DNA of 64,000 nt, from the NCBI GenBank assembly GCA_023333565.1, contig JAJKFH010000102.1:4667001-4731000 (forward strand). Direction: 5' to 3'. The position numbers and the translations under genes are program-made. The stretch is from Puffinus mauretanicus (lineage: Eukaryota > Chordata > Aves > Procellariiformes > Procellariidae). The notes beneath the pieces were generated by a model. The model was not told the DNA's origin and made no database searches. It saw nothing but the letters and a program-made list of their open reading frames with translations. Shown piece after piece: positions 37,529 to 49,198 of this stretch; the first letter of the stretch is position 1; every line of letters begins with the position of its first letter.

Positions 37529-39229
37529 TCATGCAACTTGTTATCTCTATAACTTAGAATTTAAAGATACGATTTGACTGCACACCTTTGCGTTGATTGG
37601 TTCTGCTTGCAAATCTACTGAATTTTGTAGCCTACTTCCCTATCTAACTTCAAGGTTTGGAAATACTCTGGGTATGCTTACATTAAGCCAGCAAATACTG
37701 GACTTGTATTGTATCTCTCCAGGGCTCCCTGCTTATTAGTGTAAGAATTATATTGCAGCACCTAAAATAAAGACAATCTGCAACATGGAGCAAAGCTCTA
37801 TTCATAAAAGCCCATGTCTTTATCTAAAATTTCCAGGTGCTTTATGACTCATTCATTTTTTTTTTTCTGGAACAGCTAGTCACTTTTATTTACCCAGGCG
37901 ATTCACATAAGGAATTGGTGTAAGTGTCAAAACTTAGTTTTCTGATAAAGAAATGGATGTGAGAATCTGAGATTCCCGCAGAAAAAGAAATTGCAATATG
38001 TGTATAGGAGTCTGATTAAGAAAGCTAATGCTACAGGGGTTCTTGCTTATCTACTGAAGCTATGAGAAATGTTTGTGATGAAACAAGAAGCTACATGAAA
38101 CATGTCCGGGTTTTCTTTTTCATCTGTAACATGAAATTCGCATCAGGTCTGACAAAAGGTTCATGAACCTCTCAAGGAAATCTCGTGTCAGATGGTTGGA
38201 TTTTTTTTTATTACTGACACTTTTCGAAATGAGACAAACAAATAAACAAATTAAAAAACAATAATAAAGACATCAACGTAAGGATAAAATTATTATCTCA
38301 TGCACAAAAAGAGAGACAAATATATGTCTGTTGCTTGGGTTCTGAGCCTTTGGTGTTGTGGGTTTTTTTAATAATTAATAACCTGTGTTATTATAGGTAT
38401 ATTCTTTGAGCAGTGCCATGCCATTAATACTTATTAATATATTCCTATTTTAATAATTTTTCTCAAGCTAGAGCATATTTCTAAGTATGAATATTTGTCC
38501 CTGCATGAATCGGGTATTTAGAATAAGTAGCTGAATTAAATCTTCTAGGTAACATCAACAAAGTATGCGTTCATATATTTGTTCAGTAAAAAGATATTTA
38601 GCCTTCAGAAAATGGGAATCTGACATACCCCTATTTTCTGCAAAATATTTGAAAGTATTAAGCCAACAGCTTTAGTACAGCTGCTTATAGCAACCCCAAG
38701 CTGAATTTCAGTTCCTTGTCAGATTTCTGTTTCAGATGGTTATAATCTGCTATTCAATAATTCTCAATTTTGTTTCATGATTTTTTAAATCTGAAAACAT
38801 AATCAACACAGAACCAAATTCTAAATGATCATGCGAGTGATGATAATGACAATATTCCTAAGTATTTTGAGTGGAAAAATCTTAGTGTGTGTGTCTCTTT
38901 TTCTCAGACACTGCTTCAAAGAAAGCATTCAGACAGCCTAGTGCTTCTGATGAATTTGGAGCTGTAATAGTTTGTGTAAACTATATGATGGCATGCTTAT
39001 TGGGATGCTTATTATCAAAATATTCTGCAGGACCCTGTCTGGAAAAAACAGCAGGAAATGATTAAAATTGTTTCAAATTTTGCATCTTTCAGAAAACTGA
39101 AAAGTTTCTCTGGGTAGATCTCAAAAACTTAATGAATAATTTGTACCAGTTTTCAGGGAGGATGCTGCTACAAAATATGGAGGCAAAAGCAAAATGAGTA
39201 CTGGGAATAAGAGCCTGAAACAGAAATGC
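37529..39229. other. Intergenic DNA between the solo LTR and the LINE fragment
   Basis: AT-rich unique-looking sequence with a T run near 37857, a T run near 38202, and runs of TAATAA near 38370-38455. No gene, repeat family or structural element was identified. Confidence 0.6.
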
Positions 39230-39431
39230 ATTCATCTGGGTTGGAAGTGAATAAGATAATATGAGGTTAGCGGGACTAGATAATCTCCATCCCAAAATTG
39301 TACAGGAAATGGTGCATGACAAAGCAGGGCCAGTAGAAAGAAGTTTTAATAAACCATTTGAGCCAACAGTGGTACCATCTGACTGGAAAACAGCAAATGT
39401 TATATTCATACTGGGAAGGATTATGAAGGGA
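39230..39431 (+). mobile_element. Ancient CR1-like LINE fragment (N-terminal side of reverse transcriptase)
   Basis: Reading frame 39270-39431 contains AGLDNLHPKIVQEM followed by VVPSDWKTANVIFI before a stop. These match two adjacent conserved blocks of CR1-clade ORF2 at the start of the reverse transcriptase: G(P/L)D(G/N)(I/L)HP(R/K) and VP(E/S)DWK(K/T)ANV(I/T)PI. The spacing between the blocks is also right. The frame is open for about 53 codons, with a few non-consensus substitutions. Upstream sequence (39100-39230) may also belong to the element but is not recognisable. This is a fossil fragment and not a gene. Confidence 0.75.
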
Positions 39432-40315
39432 TAATGCCAGCATTATTAGCTTTGAAGATTTTCCCTATCTCTGGCCAAACTATAAATCCGGTTTGGACCA
39501 GAGTAGGAGAAAGCCTGCCAGCAGAGAAGAACAGTAGACCCTAATGGGACTAAAGGGACCATCCTTCAAAAGAGGAGGAGTTGTCTGAGATCCAGGTCCT
39601 CTTCAGGGAGTAAGAATCTGAAAAAGCTAGGGCCATCAGTCATCAACATATGATAAGGCTTTGTAAACTAGGTATTTTGGAAAACTGCTTTTTGTTTCTA
39701 GGTAAATTTATCCTTATTACATTCATTTTTTGCAAGCCAAAAAAAAAAAAAAATCCCAATCTTCTTAGATTTTGGAGGACTCCTTTGCCACTGTATATAG
39801 GTATCAAAACTCCCCAAAAGAAGAACCACAGGTTCAGATTCTTTCAGTCAGGCAGAATAACAGCAATAATTCTCAGAGTGCAGTAGCCCAAGCCCTCCTC
39901 TTCACAGGGGAGAGCTTTGAGCGCTGCTGCCCCAGACATGCATGTAGAGACAGGAAAGGAAGCAGCAGTGAAAGGATCCCTGCTGCCCCCACACTACTGA
40001 GACACGCCAGCTTTCTTCTGTGCTGTGGCAGGAGTGCTTAGAAAAGCTCCTGTGACAGTGGCTTCATGGATGTTACGATATACAAGAGGAATGATGGCTT
40101 AGGAGTCAGGCACAGAAAAAGTCCCAGGCCAGGGCATAGGAGGTTGTTCTTTATTGCGTCCCTTGGAAAACTGGATGTTATTGAGGGTAGTGGTTGCACT
40201 GAGTTCTCTAATATGCTTACGCTGATATAATCCTTTCTGTGGATATCCTTATTCTGCTGTAGCAGTCTCCACCCAGAATCTTACCTGCTGATATAACTCC
40301 TAGACAAAACCCTCG

Positions 40316-40440
40316 TCTGTAATGTGCCCCAGTTACCCATCTATGAAATGAAAATTATGGCACCTCCATCCCTCACAGAGATGTCATTAGGATTAAATGC
40401 ATTATAGACTGTGAGGCACTCAGGTATTATAATGTAGCCC
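40316..40440 (+). repeat. MIR SINE remnant (3' half)
   Basis: GTCTGTAATGTGCCCCAGTT and CATCTATGAAATGAAAATTA correspond to the MIR landmarks 'ctctgtgcctcagtttccc' and 'catctgtaaaatggggataa'. They are followed by GGATTAAATGCATTATAGAC, then a GAGGCACTCAGGTATTATAA stretch matching 'aggattaaatg...aaagcacttagaacag'. The order and spacing are right, and divergence is that of an ancient element. Confidence 0.7.
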
Positions 40441-42710
40441 TAGAAGTACGATAAGGTGCAGAGGAGAAAAAATGTGTGCCTCTGTAAATCATAGCTCTAG
40501 CAGTGGCATGTCAAACTCATGAGATGCAATCAATTGAGCTCAGATCAAGTCTTGGTCACCAATGGTCCAAATTGTGCCAGGTCTTTTCACGAGTCTTTTT
40601 CCAGCTTTGAATCCTTCTCTGGAGTTTGGGGGGTCGGGGAGTGGGGCAGAAATGAAGTTGGAAGTGGCTTTCACTTTATCTGATACTTTTATTTTAACTC
40701 TTAGAGAGGGTGATAGAGAGAGTGATGGAGAGAGTAGAAGAGTTCTCTGTTAGATGGGGGGCAGATGAACTATAAGGAACTGTAAAAAGCTGACCAAACA
40801 GAGGGATGCTCTAAGGACAAATTTAAGTGACTGAAAGGGTTTCCAGCCCTTCGGATGCTGTAATGAAAAGTTTCACATAGGAACTCCAGTAATTCAAGCT
40901 GCATGAGTTCAGAAGAGATACCATAGACCACAGAGATAACAGTGTGTATCCCCAGGGGCCCTGGCTGAGCAGGCCACTAACAAACAGATCCAAAAGATAG
41001 TGAATACCACCATTCTGATAGTAACAACATCGAAAGAAAGGGAAAAGATTTCTTCTTCTTTTGATGAGGTGAGACAACAGCTCAGGACCTCAGGATCTCA
41101 GGGGCCAGACAAAGAAAGCAGAGAAGGTTGGAAGGAGGAAGGAATTGGGCTGCAGAACAGACAGAGAAGGTCAAAAGATTAACTCCTCTTATATAGAGTT
41201 CTCCGAAAGAAAAGGAGTGTTTGTTGCTATATGCAAAGCCCCCTCTATGACACACAACTTGTTTACCCCTAATATTCTCCCCCATTAGAGAGCGGAGTTT
41301 GGTAACGTGGAGGCGGGTCAGATGAGCTGCCAAGGTGTTGGCTGATGAGCACTGATTTTTTGGTAAGTGGTTATTCTGCATTGCCTTGATGCTGAAGAGT
41401 GAAGCTGCGGTGGGACAGGGGTGTTGTGCTGCCACCTTAGGGTATGTACTCCAGCAGCCCACTTATAACCATGGGTGCAAAAAAGGCTTCTTCAAAATGT
41501 GTAAATCCTAGCCTCTAGCAGCATGTGGGCCTTCTGGAAGATGAGTGCACAGCTATAATCTGAAGTACAAACTTAAAACTGGGATTATTGGAGAGAGATG
41601 AGAAAGCAGTAGCACGTACAACTTTAACATAGCCTACTCTTCTCCACTGGTGTCACTCCATGGGACTTCATCTGGATTTGGGACTTTGGCCTTGTTTTAA
41701 GGTTTTGGGGTGGTTAAGGATGTGCTGGTTGAATTTGGTTTAAAATATTTTAAAATGTTGAGCAAGAGGTATTAGAGAAAAGAAAAATCTATGAGGCACT
41801 AACAAAACAGGAGAATATAAATCAGTTATCTTTTGCTTCGTTCAGTGGTCTCAGTGGAGCAAAAGATGTAAACTCACACTGCAGAGGAGGCCTAAACCTT
41901 TACAATCTTCTGGTCTGTCCTTCAAGTCTTATTTTCTTCAGCTGCCTATTCCTATTTAGATACCCTCTCATCTAGTTCTGATCTGTGTAAATAAAATTTC
42001 TGTCTCTGCCTTACTTCTCTTTATTGTTTCTATGAAAATGGAAAGGCCATTTAAATTCACTGCTATGCTGGATCTCACCCCCCGCTGGGGAAGCTGAATG
42101 CTAGGGCTCAGCGCTCCTGCCTGCCTTGAGCTCTGCAGATAATCCTTTTAAATGGAGGTTTGAAGAGACAGACTTCCTTCTAAAGTGTTTGCAAGGGAGG
42201 GGGAAAGCATTTCAGGTCACAAACAAAGGGATCTGCTCGTTGTTGGGAGCAGCAGAGGGGTCTGGTGTTGCTCTCCATCCCTCTCCAGGGGCAGTGTACA
42301 GCATGGCAATGGTCGTTCTATTTTATACAGAGGTTTTGGCCCTAAAGTTTTTCTGAGCTGGGAAGTTCAACCAGAATGATTCCATTTGGATAAGTGCAGG
42401 GGAAAATAGTTCTCATAGTGGCACTTTTGGAAGCCTTTGGGAGCATGCGAGAGTCCACCGGGATCCTTTGCTGTGCAAGGGGCCGGAGCATGTGCCCTCT
42501 CTTACCGCTCCCAAGCTTGTGTTGAAATGTGAACTGATGCTATTAGGCAGTTTGCTCTGCACATCAGAAGTGGCTTCATTTCAGCTTATTGTGAAAAGAT
42601 TTCAGTAATTACATTGATACTCTTGAGTTAAAGGTTATGTATCTTTCTATGCTTATTGTAAATGCTAGCTAGAAGAGTAAGTAAGAGGCTGTTCAGAAAG
42701 ATGTTTAAGT

Positions 42711-42735
42711 GCATGTGTGTGTGTGTTTATATATG
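42711..42735. repeat. GT microsatellite running into an AT stretch
   Basis: GCATGTGTGTGTGTGTTTAT followed by ATATG. Short and interrupted. Confidence 0.85.
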
Positions 42736-43413
42736 TTTTTGTGATTGGACACTACAGTGTGTATTGAAAATAGAACTATATTAAATGTATAAATATATAT
42801 AAATGTTTCAGCCTCTGTGGATTTGATGCAATAGTGTTAAGCTTGCTTTATAGGCTCCATTTATGAGCGTGCTGAAAAATTAACTTTTATCCTGCTAAAA
42901 CATACTCTGCAACTCTAAAATAGAAAAAGAGACATTAATGAGGTGAAACATTAGCTCTAGAGTGTAAGAATCGCTACCTGTGGACATGTTTGTTCATTTG
43001 AAACCAACATTTTCATCTACCAGCAGCAAAGAAACTCGTTGCCCTTATTGTAATGCCGAGGATGGGAGATTTCATTCAAATTAAGCACTGCAAGTTTTTA
43101 AAAGATGCTGTCAGGTGGGGGCAAAGGCTGCTTTGATGCCACCTTCCGAGTTTTCCGATTGCTATGTGAACTTAAGGAAAAAAAAATAAAAGGAGAGAAG
43201 AGTATGAGATATTTTCCCCCTTGATAAAATTTCCTTCCTTTTTCATCGTGATCTGTTTGGAAGCTCTCTGAGGAGATGCATGCTGGGCAGGGAGGGAAAA
43301 TCAGATTCCATCGAGTATTTTGACCAGCTGCTTCCACCAGTGGAAAGTCCGTGTGACCTGCCCCAGGGCGTGGGATGCTTGAAGTCCCTTATCTCCCCCT
43401 CTGAAACGGGAGA

Positions 43414-43429
43414 GCAGGATTAATCCTGC
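43414..43429. promoter_or_regulatory. 16-bp perfect palindrome containing paired TAATCC sites
   Basis: GCAGGATTAATCCTGC is self-complementary. It places two TAATCC/GGATTA elements back to back, the core bound by K50 homeodomain proteins (OTX, PITX and CRX types). It sits about 70 bases to the left of the CpG-rich patch. The palindrome is a direct observation; binding is inference. Confidence 0.45.
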
Positions 43430-43499
43430 CTGGAGAAGGACTATGGCTGTGCCTATGGCAGCTGCAGGAAAATGGCAGCTGTAGTTTGGAGGGGAAAAT

Positions 43500-43690
43500 G
43501 ACACCCGAGACGTGTGTGGGGAGGAAGACTGAACTGGCCCTGCCAGGAGGAGCTGCCGTAAGTCCTGTTCGTGCTGGGGATGGCTGCCCTGGGGCAGCGG
43601 GGCCGCGATGCCGCCTCTTCCCGGGGTCAAGGTTTCCGCTCCCGCCGTGGCACCCTCTCGGCTGCAGCCTGCGGAGGCGTCGCTGGGGAT
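43500..43690. other. Short CpG-rich patch
   Basis: By eye there are about 16 CpG dinucleotides in roughly 190 bases, concentrated in the segment with GCAGCGGGGCCGCGATGCCG and in TTTCCGCTCCCGCCGTGG. Base composition is clearly GC-rich compared with the AT-rich surroundings, and no LTR similarity was seen. It could be a small CpG island (an enhancer or the promoter of an unannotated non-coding transcript) or just a local composition peak. Overlapping open frames on both strands here show no family similarity. Confidence 0.55.
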
Positions 43691-46387
43691 TTTTTCCTAG
43701 GTTTCACTGTCCGGTCCAAAATGTACTCCTGAAATAATTATAACTTTCCCAGTTGTGTCATCCACAAAAGTATTTGCATCGGTATTTTTGCAAAAATACT
43801 AGTTTGCATTAAATTTTGGATTCCAGCAGTTCTTGCCTTTGAGCTTGCATTTAAATCAGGTACCCCACTCCCTGGAGTCAAGCAAAATTCATCTCCCCCA
43901 GCAGCCCAACCTATTAGATTAAAACTACGCAGAATGATACACCCATAATCAGATTTGCCTCTACTCTCACTTACCCCCCACCCCCAGAAAAAATCAAAAA
44001 AAAGTTTCATTCATGTTACTTACAGGGAACAGTTCCTGGCTTACAGTGTCCCCGCGTCATGTCTCGGTACCATCAGGGAGTGCTGTCTGGTGCCAGCCAA
44101 AACGTGCCCGCTTAGTTTGCAAGTACAGACATGCCTGCATGGTGCCTCACCATAAGTCATCCTCAGTGAAGTTGCCGGCCATTTATTGTGCAAACCAGTG
44201 ATTTTCATTACATCTTGCTTCTGTAAATGTTTAGGGTGTTATTCTGCTGGGGTATGTGGTTGTCTGCAGGAGTGTTCCAGCATGTGGTTAGGTGTGAGAG
44301 CACAATCAACCCTCTGGACTTCTTTTTTAAATGTATGTTCAGGATTCACCACAGTTACACAATTTGAAGTACTAGTGAGAGTTTGCATGCATGAAAAGTG
44401 TTAGGTAAGACGTCTCAGTGTGTACCAGATAGTGTTCCATTTTAGTTACATCACGGTATAATTGAAAATGTCAATGATGTGATATACGTAATGTCGGTAG
44501 CCAGGACATCTAGGGAATAACATAGGTGTTTGTTTTTTTTTTCAAAGATGTGCATTTTTTTCAGTTAATCAACCTAGGAGATGTGGATGTACCTCATTTT
44601 TACTAGATTCTCTTCTCTGTTACAATATTTTTGTTTCTATCGGGAGAGTTTTGATATACTTATGACTTATATGTAAACAAATGCATATACAGCAGAAAGA
44701 GAGCATGTATCAAAGTGGTCAATATTTAAGTGCCTATATTTAAGAAGGAGGAAAAAATCCTTATCTCTTTTACCAATGGCATCCCCTCTTTCACAATGAA
44801 AAATACAGATAAGAGTTTTCAAAGTAGCCTGCGGGCATTGTGCACACAACTCCTGGAAGGCAATTCTTCCTGTAAGTTAAGGGGATTCTGTCAGCTGCTG
44901 ATCTTGCTTTCTTTTTTAAAGGTTGTAAACCAAGTCGTGTGGTTTGCCCAGTACTTTTGCATGCTTGGGGTGAACCACATCAAGTGTTTGTGTGTTGTTG
45001 GCTTTTTTGTCTCTACAGTTTGGTCCAAAATTTCACTGAGTAGGCAATGTGTAGGTCCGTTAAACTATTGTTTCTAAAGGACTTAGTGGTCTGTTTTCTA
45101 CTGAGTTATGCAAACTGGTTTTTGTGGGTTTTGAAAACAAGAAACTGAAAGGCAGGTAGAAGAGCATAAAATATTACAGGGAAATCTGAGAGTCTTTTGT
45201 TGAATTGAATTGTGTTTTGTTGATTTTAAGTCATGAACCGTTTCTATTTATGTTAATTTTGAAGAATAACCATGCTTTTTCTTTACAACGTGGAAGTTAA
45301 GAACTCAAAATTATTTAACAAAATTCAGTAAGATACCAAAAAGACTGGAAAACTAAATACTAAAAAGTGTAACTATACAAAAGATATTTACCCAGATATT
45401 TGGATTAGTGTTCTGAGAAGCTGACAGCCCCCATGAACTGCACCAAGAATACAAGTTGTATAACTAGCATATTCCAACCTCCAAATGCCTTTCGTGTCAA
45501 TATGAGAGATACCATCAGGCACTCTGAAGGCACCAAACTATTTATAAAGATACCATCAAAAAACCTGCCTGATGCAGTTGACTTATGAATCAATTATCTG
45601 GACTTCACCAATGATATATCTATTCTGAATTTTAGAGCCATATGTTTAGAGTAACACCGTACATAGATAGTCTATTCAGCATCCCAACAGGGTTCTTATC
45701 TTCATGTATAGGCCTGTCAAAAAGAGGGAGAAAAATATCCTAACTGTAGGACCTGTTTCTCAGAAACAGTTTGTTAAGGAGAAAAAAAAAAAGTTTGTGG
45801 ATATATATCTGGAGGTAGAAGGAAAAGATCAAGCAGGAATAGCGTGTATGGGATTGGTGCTGGCAGAAGACAATAAATTTAATTTACTTGAAAACTGTTG
45901 AAGATGGTCAGTCAGATTTGTACCAAAAAAAAAAAAAAGTTTGTCTTAAGTGTTTGAATGACTTAACAGAGAAACAATTTTTTTAGCACAGAATTTAAGC
46001 TATTATGGGAAAGCATAAACAATCCTACCTGCACACTGAAGCAAATAATTCTGCAGACATTTCTGTGGACATTAGGGCCCAATGAAGAATTTCACAAAGG
46101 CAACTGTCTAAACTGTTATGTCTTGGCTCTTTTCAGTTCAGGCAACTTCACTTCCTTGCTCCCAAATCCTCCTTCCATTTCTAGATACATTTGGAAATTC
46201 AGTGCCTCTATATTAGTGTGCTTATGCTCTGTTAGAGATTTGCTACGGCTTTGATAAAGCTGTATTGAAAAGGTAGATAAAGGGTGTTTGTGAAACTCTT
46301 CATGTGCAGGACCTTATGCCGGTTGTTACTTCTTGCATTGCCCTTACGGCAGGAGGCTCCAAGCTACAGCCGTGTAAACAGATAAGC

Positions 46388-46480
46388 GCCTTGTCCTGGC
46401 TGCCTGCAAAATAACAGGCAAGGCAGCTGAGGTTGGGAGTACAAAGTGGCACAGGTTGCTGAACTTATCCAAGGTCACTC
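46388..46480 (-). repeat. MIR/L2-like remnant
   Basis: The pattern 'ccttgtcctggctgcctgca', 'aacaggcaaggcagctgagg', 'gtggcacaggttgctgaact' and 'tccaaggtcactc' follows the order of an old amniote SINE/LINE 3' region (acagacaaggcag, gaggcacagagaggt, gacttgcccaaggtcac). The call is tentative because divergence is high. Confidence 0.4.
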
Positions 46481-49175
46481 TCGCTCTCTTTCAGTTTAAT
46501 TTGTTTACTTCTCTGAGGAGATTACAGTGTTGAGCTGTTGGACTGAGTATTAACATTTTCCGAGTTCTCATGGGAAGTCTAAGTTGTTACACACCGGCAA
46601 CTAGAAGTGACAAAGCTGGCACACCGTACCGCGGGAATCTGCTCATCTTCCTTCCTATAAGAGTCATACCTGCACTTAATCAGTCAGAAAAATATTCTGC
46701 CGCATTACATGACACAACTGGTGTTCTTCACTGGGAATAGAATAACTCAGAAGAAAATAGTGGGACTGTGTGGATAGTTGGCAAGTGAACTTCTAAAATC
46801 ATGACAAGTTTTAGATTGGAATTTCATGTATAACACTGAGCTGTATTTTTCTAAAGTTACTGGAGATAATGATTAGGCAGTTTGAGACAGATTTTCAGAG
46901 GACAGGTGTTTGGTACTTCAGCAAATCAAGTCTCCCGAAGGGTGTAGCAAGCTGTATATCAGCCTTCTCTCCCTGCTTCCACTCCCCTCCCCAAAAAATC
47001 CGAACACATGGAAGTTGTATCACCAGCTTTCTGAAGAGCTGAGTTACTAACTAGATATGACTGGTGACTTTTTATGTCTTTTTTCATGATTGGTAACTGT
47101 ATTTGGGATGGGAGAAGAAAAACTACCTGAAAAAAGTTGTAGATCTAAATGTCTTTTGCTAATATAACAGATTGCAGCAAATTATAAAATAGACATGGGC
47201 TCACACTTGTAAATATGAACATACTGATAATTTGAGGCAATTGACATTTGGATATGGATTGGAAAATGTGGCTTGGGAAAACTTGTCGTTTCTCATTAAC
47301 TAAGCTATGCCAGTGTCCTGGAAGCTGTATTCATTCAATATTGGAGATAATGCTGTCCCTAACCCCACAAAACCACTTAAAAGCAAGGTGCCACATGATC
47401 CTATCCATATAATCTAGTCACAGTTTCTGTTTCAATTACATATAACTTTCTACAGGCAGGAACTTTAAAGATAACCTCTCTCTAAAGGAAAACAAACAAC
47501 TACACAAACCAAAAAAAGACTAGAAATGTTCTTATCTAGTGACCTTATCAGCATATGGAATTCATTTCTTATATTGAAGTAAAATTCTTCCCTGTGGATG
47601 GAGATAGTCCACCACAAAATCTATAGAAATGGTAACTATAAGTAAACTCCCAAAAGAGATATGAAATGGTCCTCAGGTCCTGTTTTGGGCCTTTCTACAA
47701 GAGGTTAATTCTCATATTAATAACTTGGGATTTATAAATGGTATGCATGTTGTATGACACAGGTTGGGTGCCTGCCTTCTGCAAGCTGCTCTGTACCCAA
47801 GCTCTGTCCAAAGTCAGTAGGAAGCTACAAGGGCTTTAGAGCACCTCTGAATTCTGGCCATTTAAGCCTTAATGGATTTGAGGAATTAAACAGCATCAAG
47901 CATAGCAAATATTGACCTCTCCTCAGAAAATATTTACCATCTCATTTATTGTTGTATGTCCCCTGCACTAGGATGATATGTTGACATTAGCAGCTATGAT
48001 TTGCTAGGTGCACTAATGTTCTAAATTGACAAACTCAGCTATTTACTTAAAGGCCCCTTGGATTGATTTCTAGATGCTTTGCTCATTGTAAATGCATCTG
48101 TTCCATGTTAAAATGTCACTTTGGTTTTAGGTATTTCTGGCTTTATAGCATAATTTTGAGCCTCATTTATTTTATATTAACAACTTGCCAATTTTGTGAG
48201 TAATAATATGGCAAGTGTTCGTATACATGAGGCATGTTTTAAGCTGAACGTTTCCAAGCCTTATTTAAAGAGACATTTGAAGTAGCACACAGATTTTGCA
48301 AACTGGGAAACTGAGGCATGCAGCTGTGAGATTCACTGTGATATGTTTTCACGGCAGCTAATCCCCCTTTTCATAAAAGACTTCAGGCGTTAGTCACTTG
48401 AAAAGTGACGTGGTGGGCTTCCATGTACTTGGGCATTCTGAAACATGTATTTCTGTATAGAATCTGTGTTTCCTGCTTTCCAGAACCTGGATCTACAATC
48501 TAACAGATAGTACATATTTCCCACATCTCTTTCTCTGCCCATTGCTAGAGCTCCTAAGTATTTCTTCTGTAGAAGAGTCAGAAAGCAGAAAAAATTCTTC
48601 CTGTTGTAGCGCTTTGTTCTGCAAGAGCTCATCAGTGTTTGAAATTAGGATAAGCACTGAGTCCATCATTTAACATTCTCATGTTGTATTTTAGCTCACC
48701 TTTAACTACCCATCTGTGACACTCAGAGGAAGCTGGAAGAAAAAATTAGGGAAAAGAGAAAGGGCCAGCTGACAGAACCTGATCAGGCCAATTACACATT
48801 CCCTTGCTGTGATTTGAAATGAAATGTAGCACAAATGCCAGATCTATCCTGCATTCTCGGGCTATCCAATGTTAAAAGCCTGTCACTTAAGCTCAGACTA
48901 TAGAAACATGAGAACTGGTCAAGATGTCATTCATAAAATGCTTTATGCTTTGCTTCAAAATATTGGCTGATAAAGGAAAATACACAAGTCAAGGCTTAAC
49001 ACAGGTATTTACAATGAGGAAAATATTTAGACTTCTCTTCTGTTTCTGTCCCAAAGCCCTGATCAGAAAAAGGGTTCTTCCCTCAAACCTCTCCCCAACT
49101 GCCTAGAAAACACCTGTTTTCTTCTTTAAAGAAGAGCTTTGAAAAGAGTGTTGAAGTGTGTTGAAGTGAAAAGAG

Positions 49176-49198
49176 TGTCTCTGTGATTCACAGAGACA
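49176..49198. repeat. Perfect inverted repeat, 11-bp arms around one base
   Basis: TGTCTCTGTGA, one T, then TCACAGAGACA. The arms are perfectly complementary. It lies in AT-rich DNA just after an imperfect repeat of GTGTTGAAGTG (49148-49170). The function is unknown. Confidence 0.9.

Noticed and set aside
39089..39409. Minus-strand 106-codon open frame
   Set aside because: It is antisense to the CR1-like reverse transcriptase fragment, which has a readable sense frame with conserved blocks.
41082..41462. Minus-strand 126-codon open frame
   Set aside because: No recognisable domain, and plus-strand frames overlap it. A length of this order is expected by chance in 64 kb.
43301..43737. Open frames on both strands in the CpG-rich patch
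   Set aside because: High GC lowers stop-codon frequency. The translations are Pro/Arg/Gly-rich and overlap each other on opposite strands, with no family motif.
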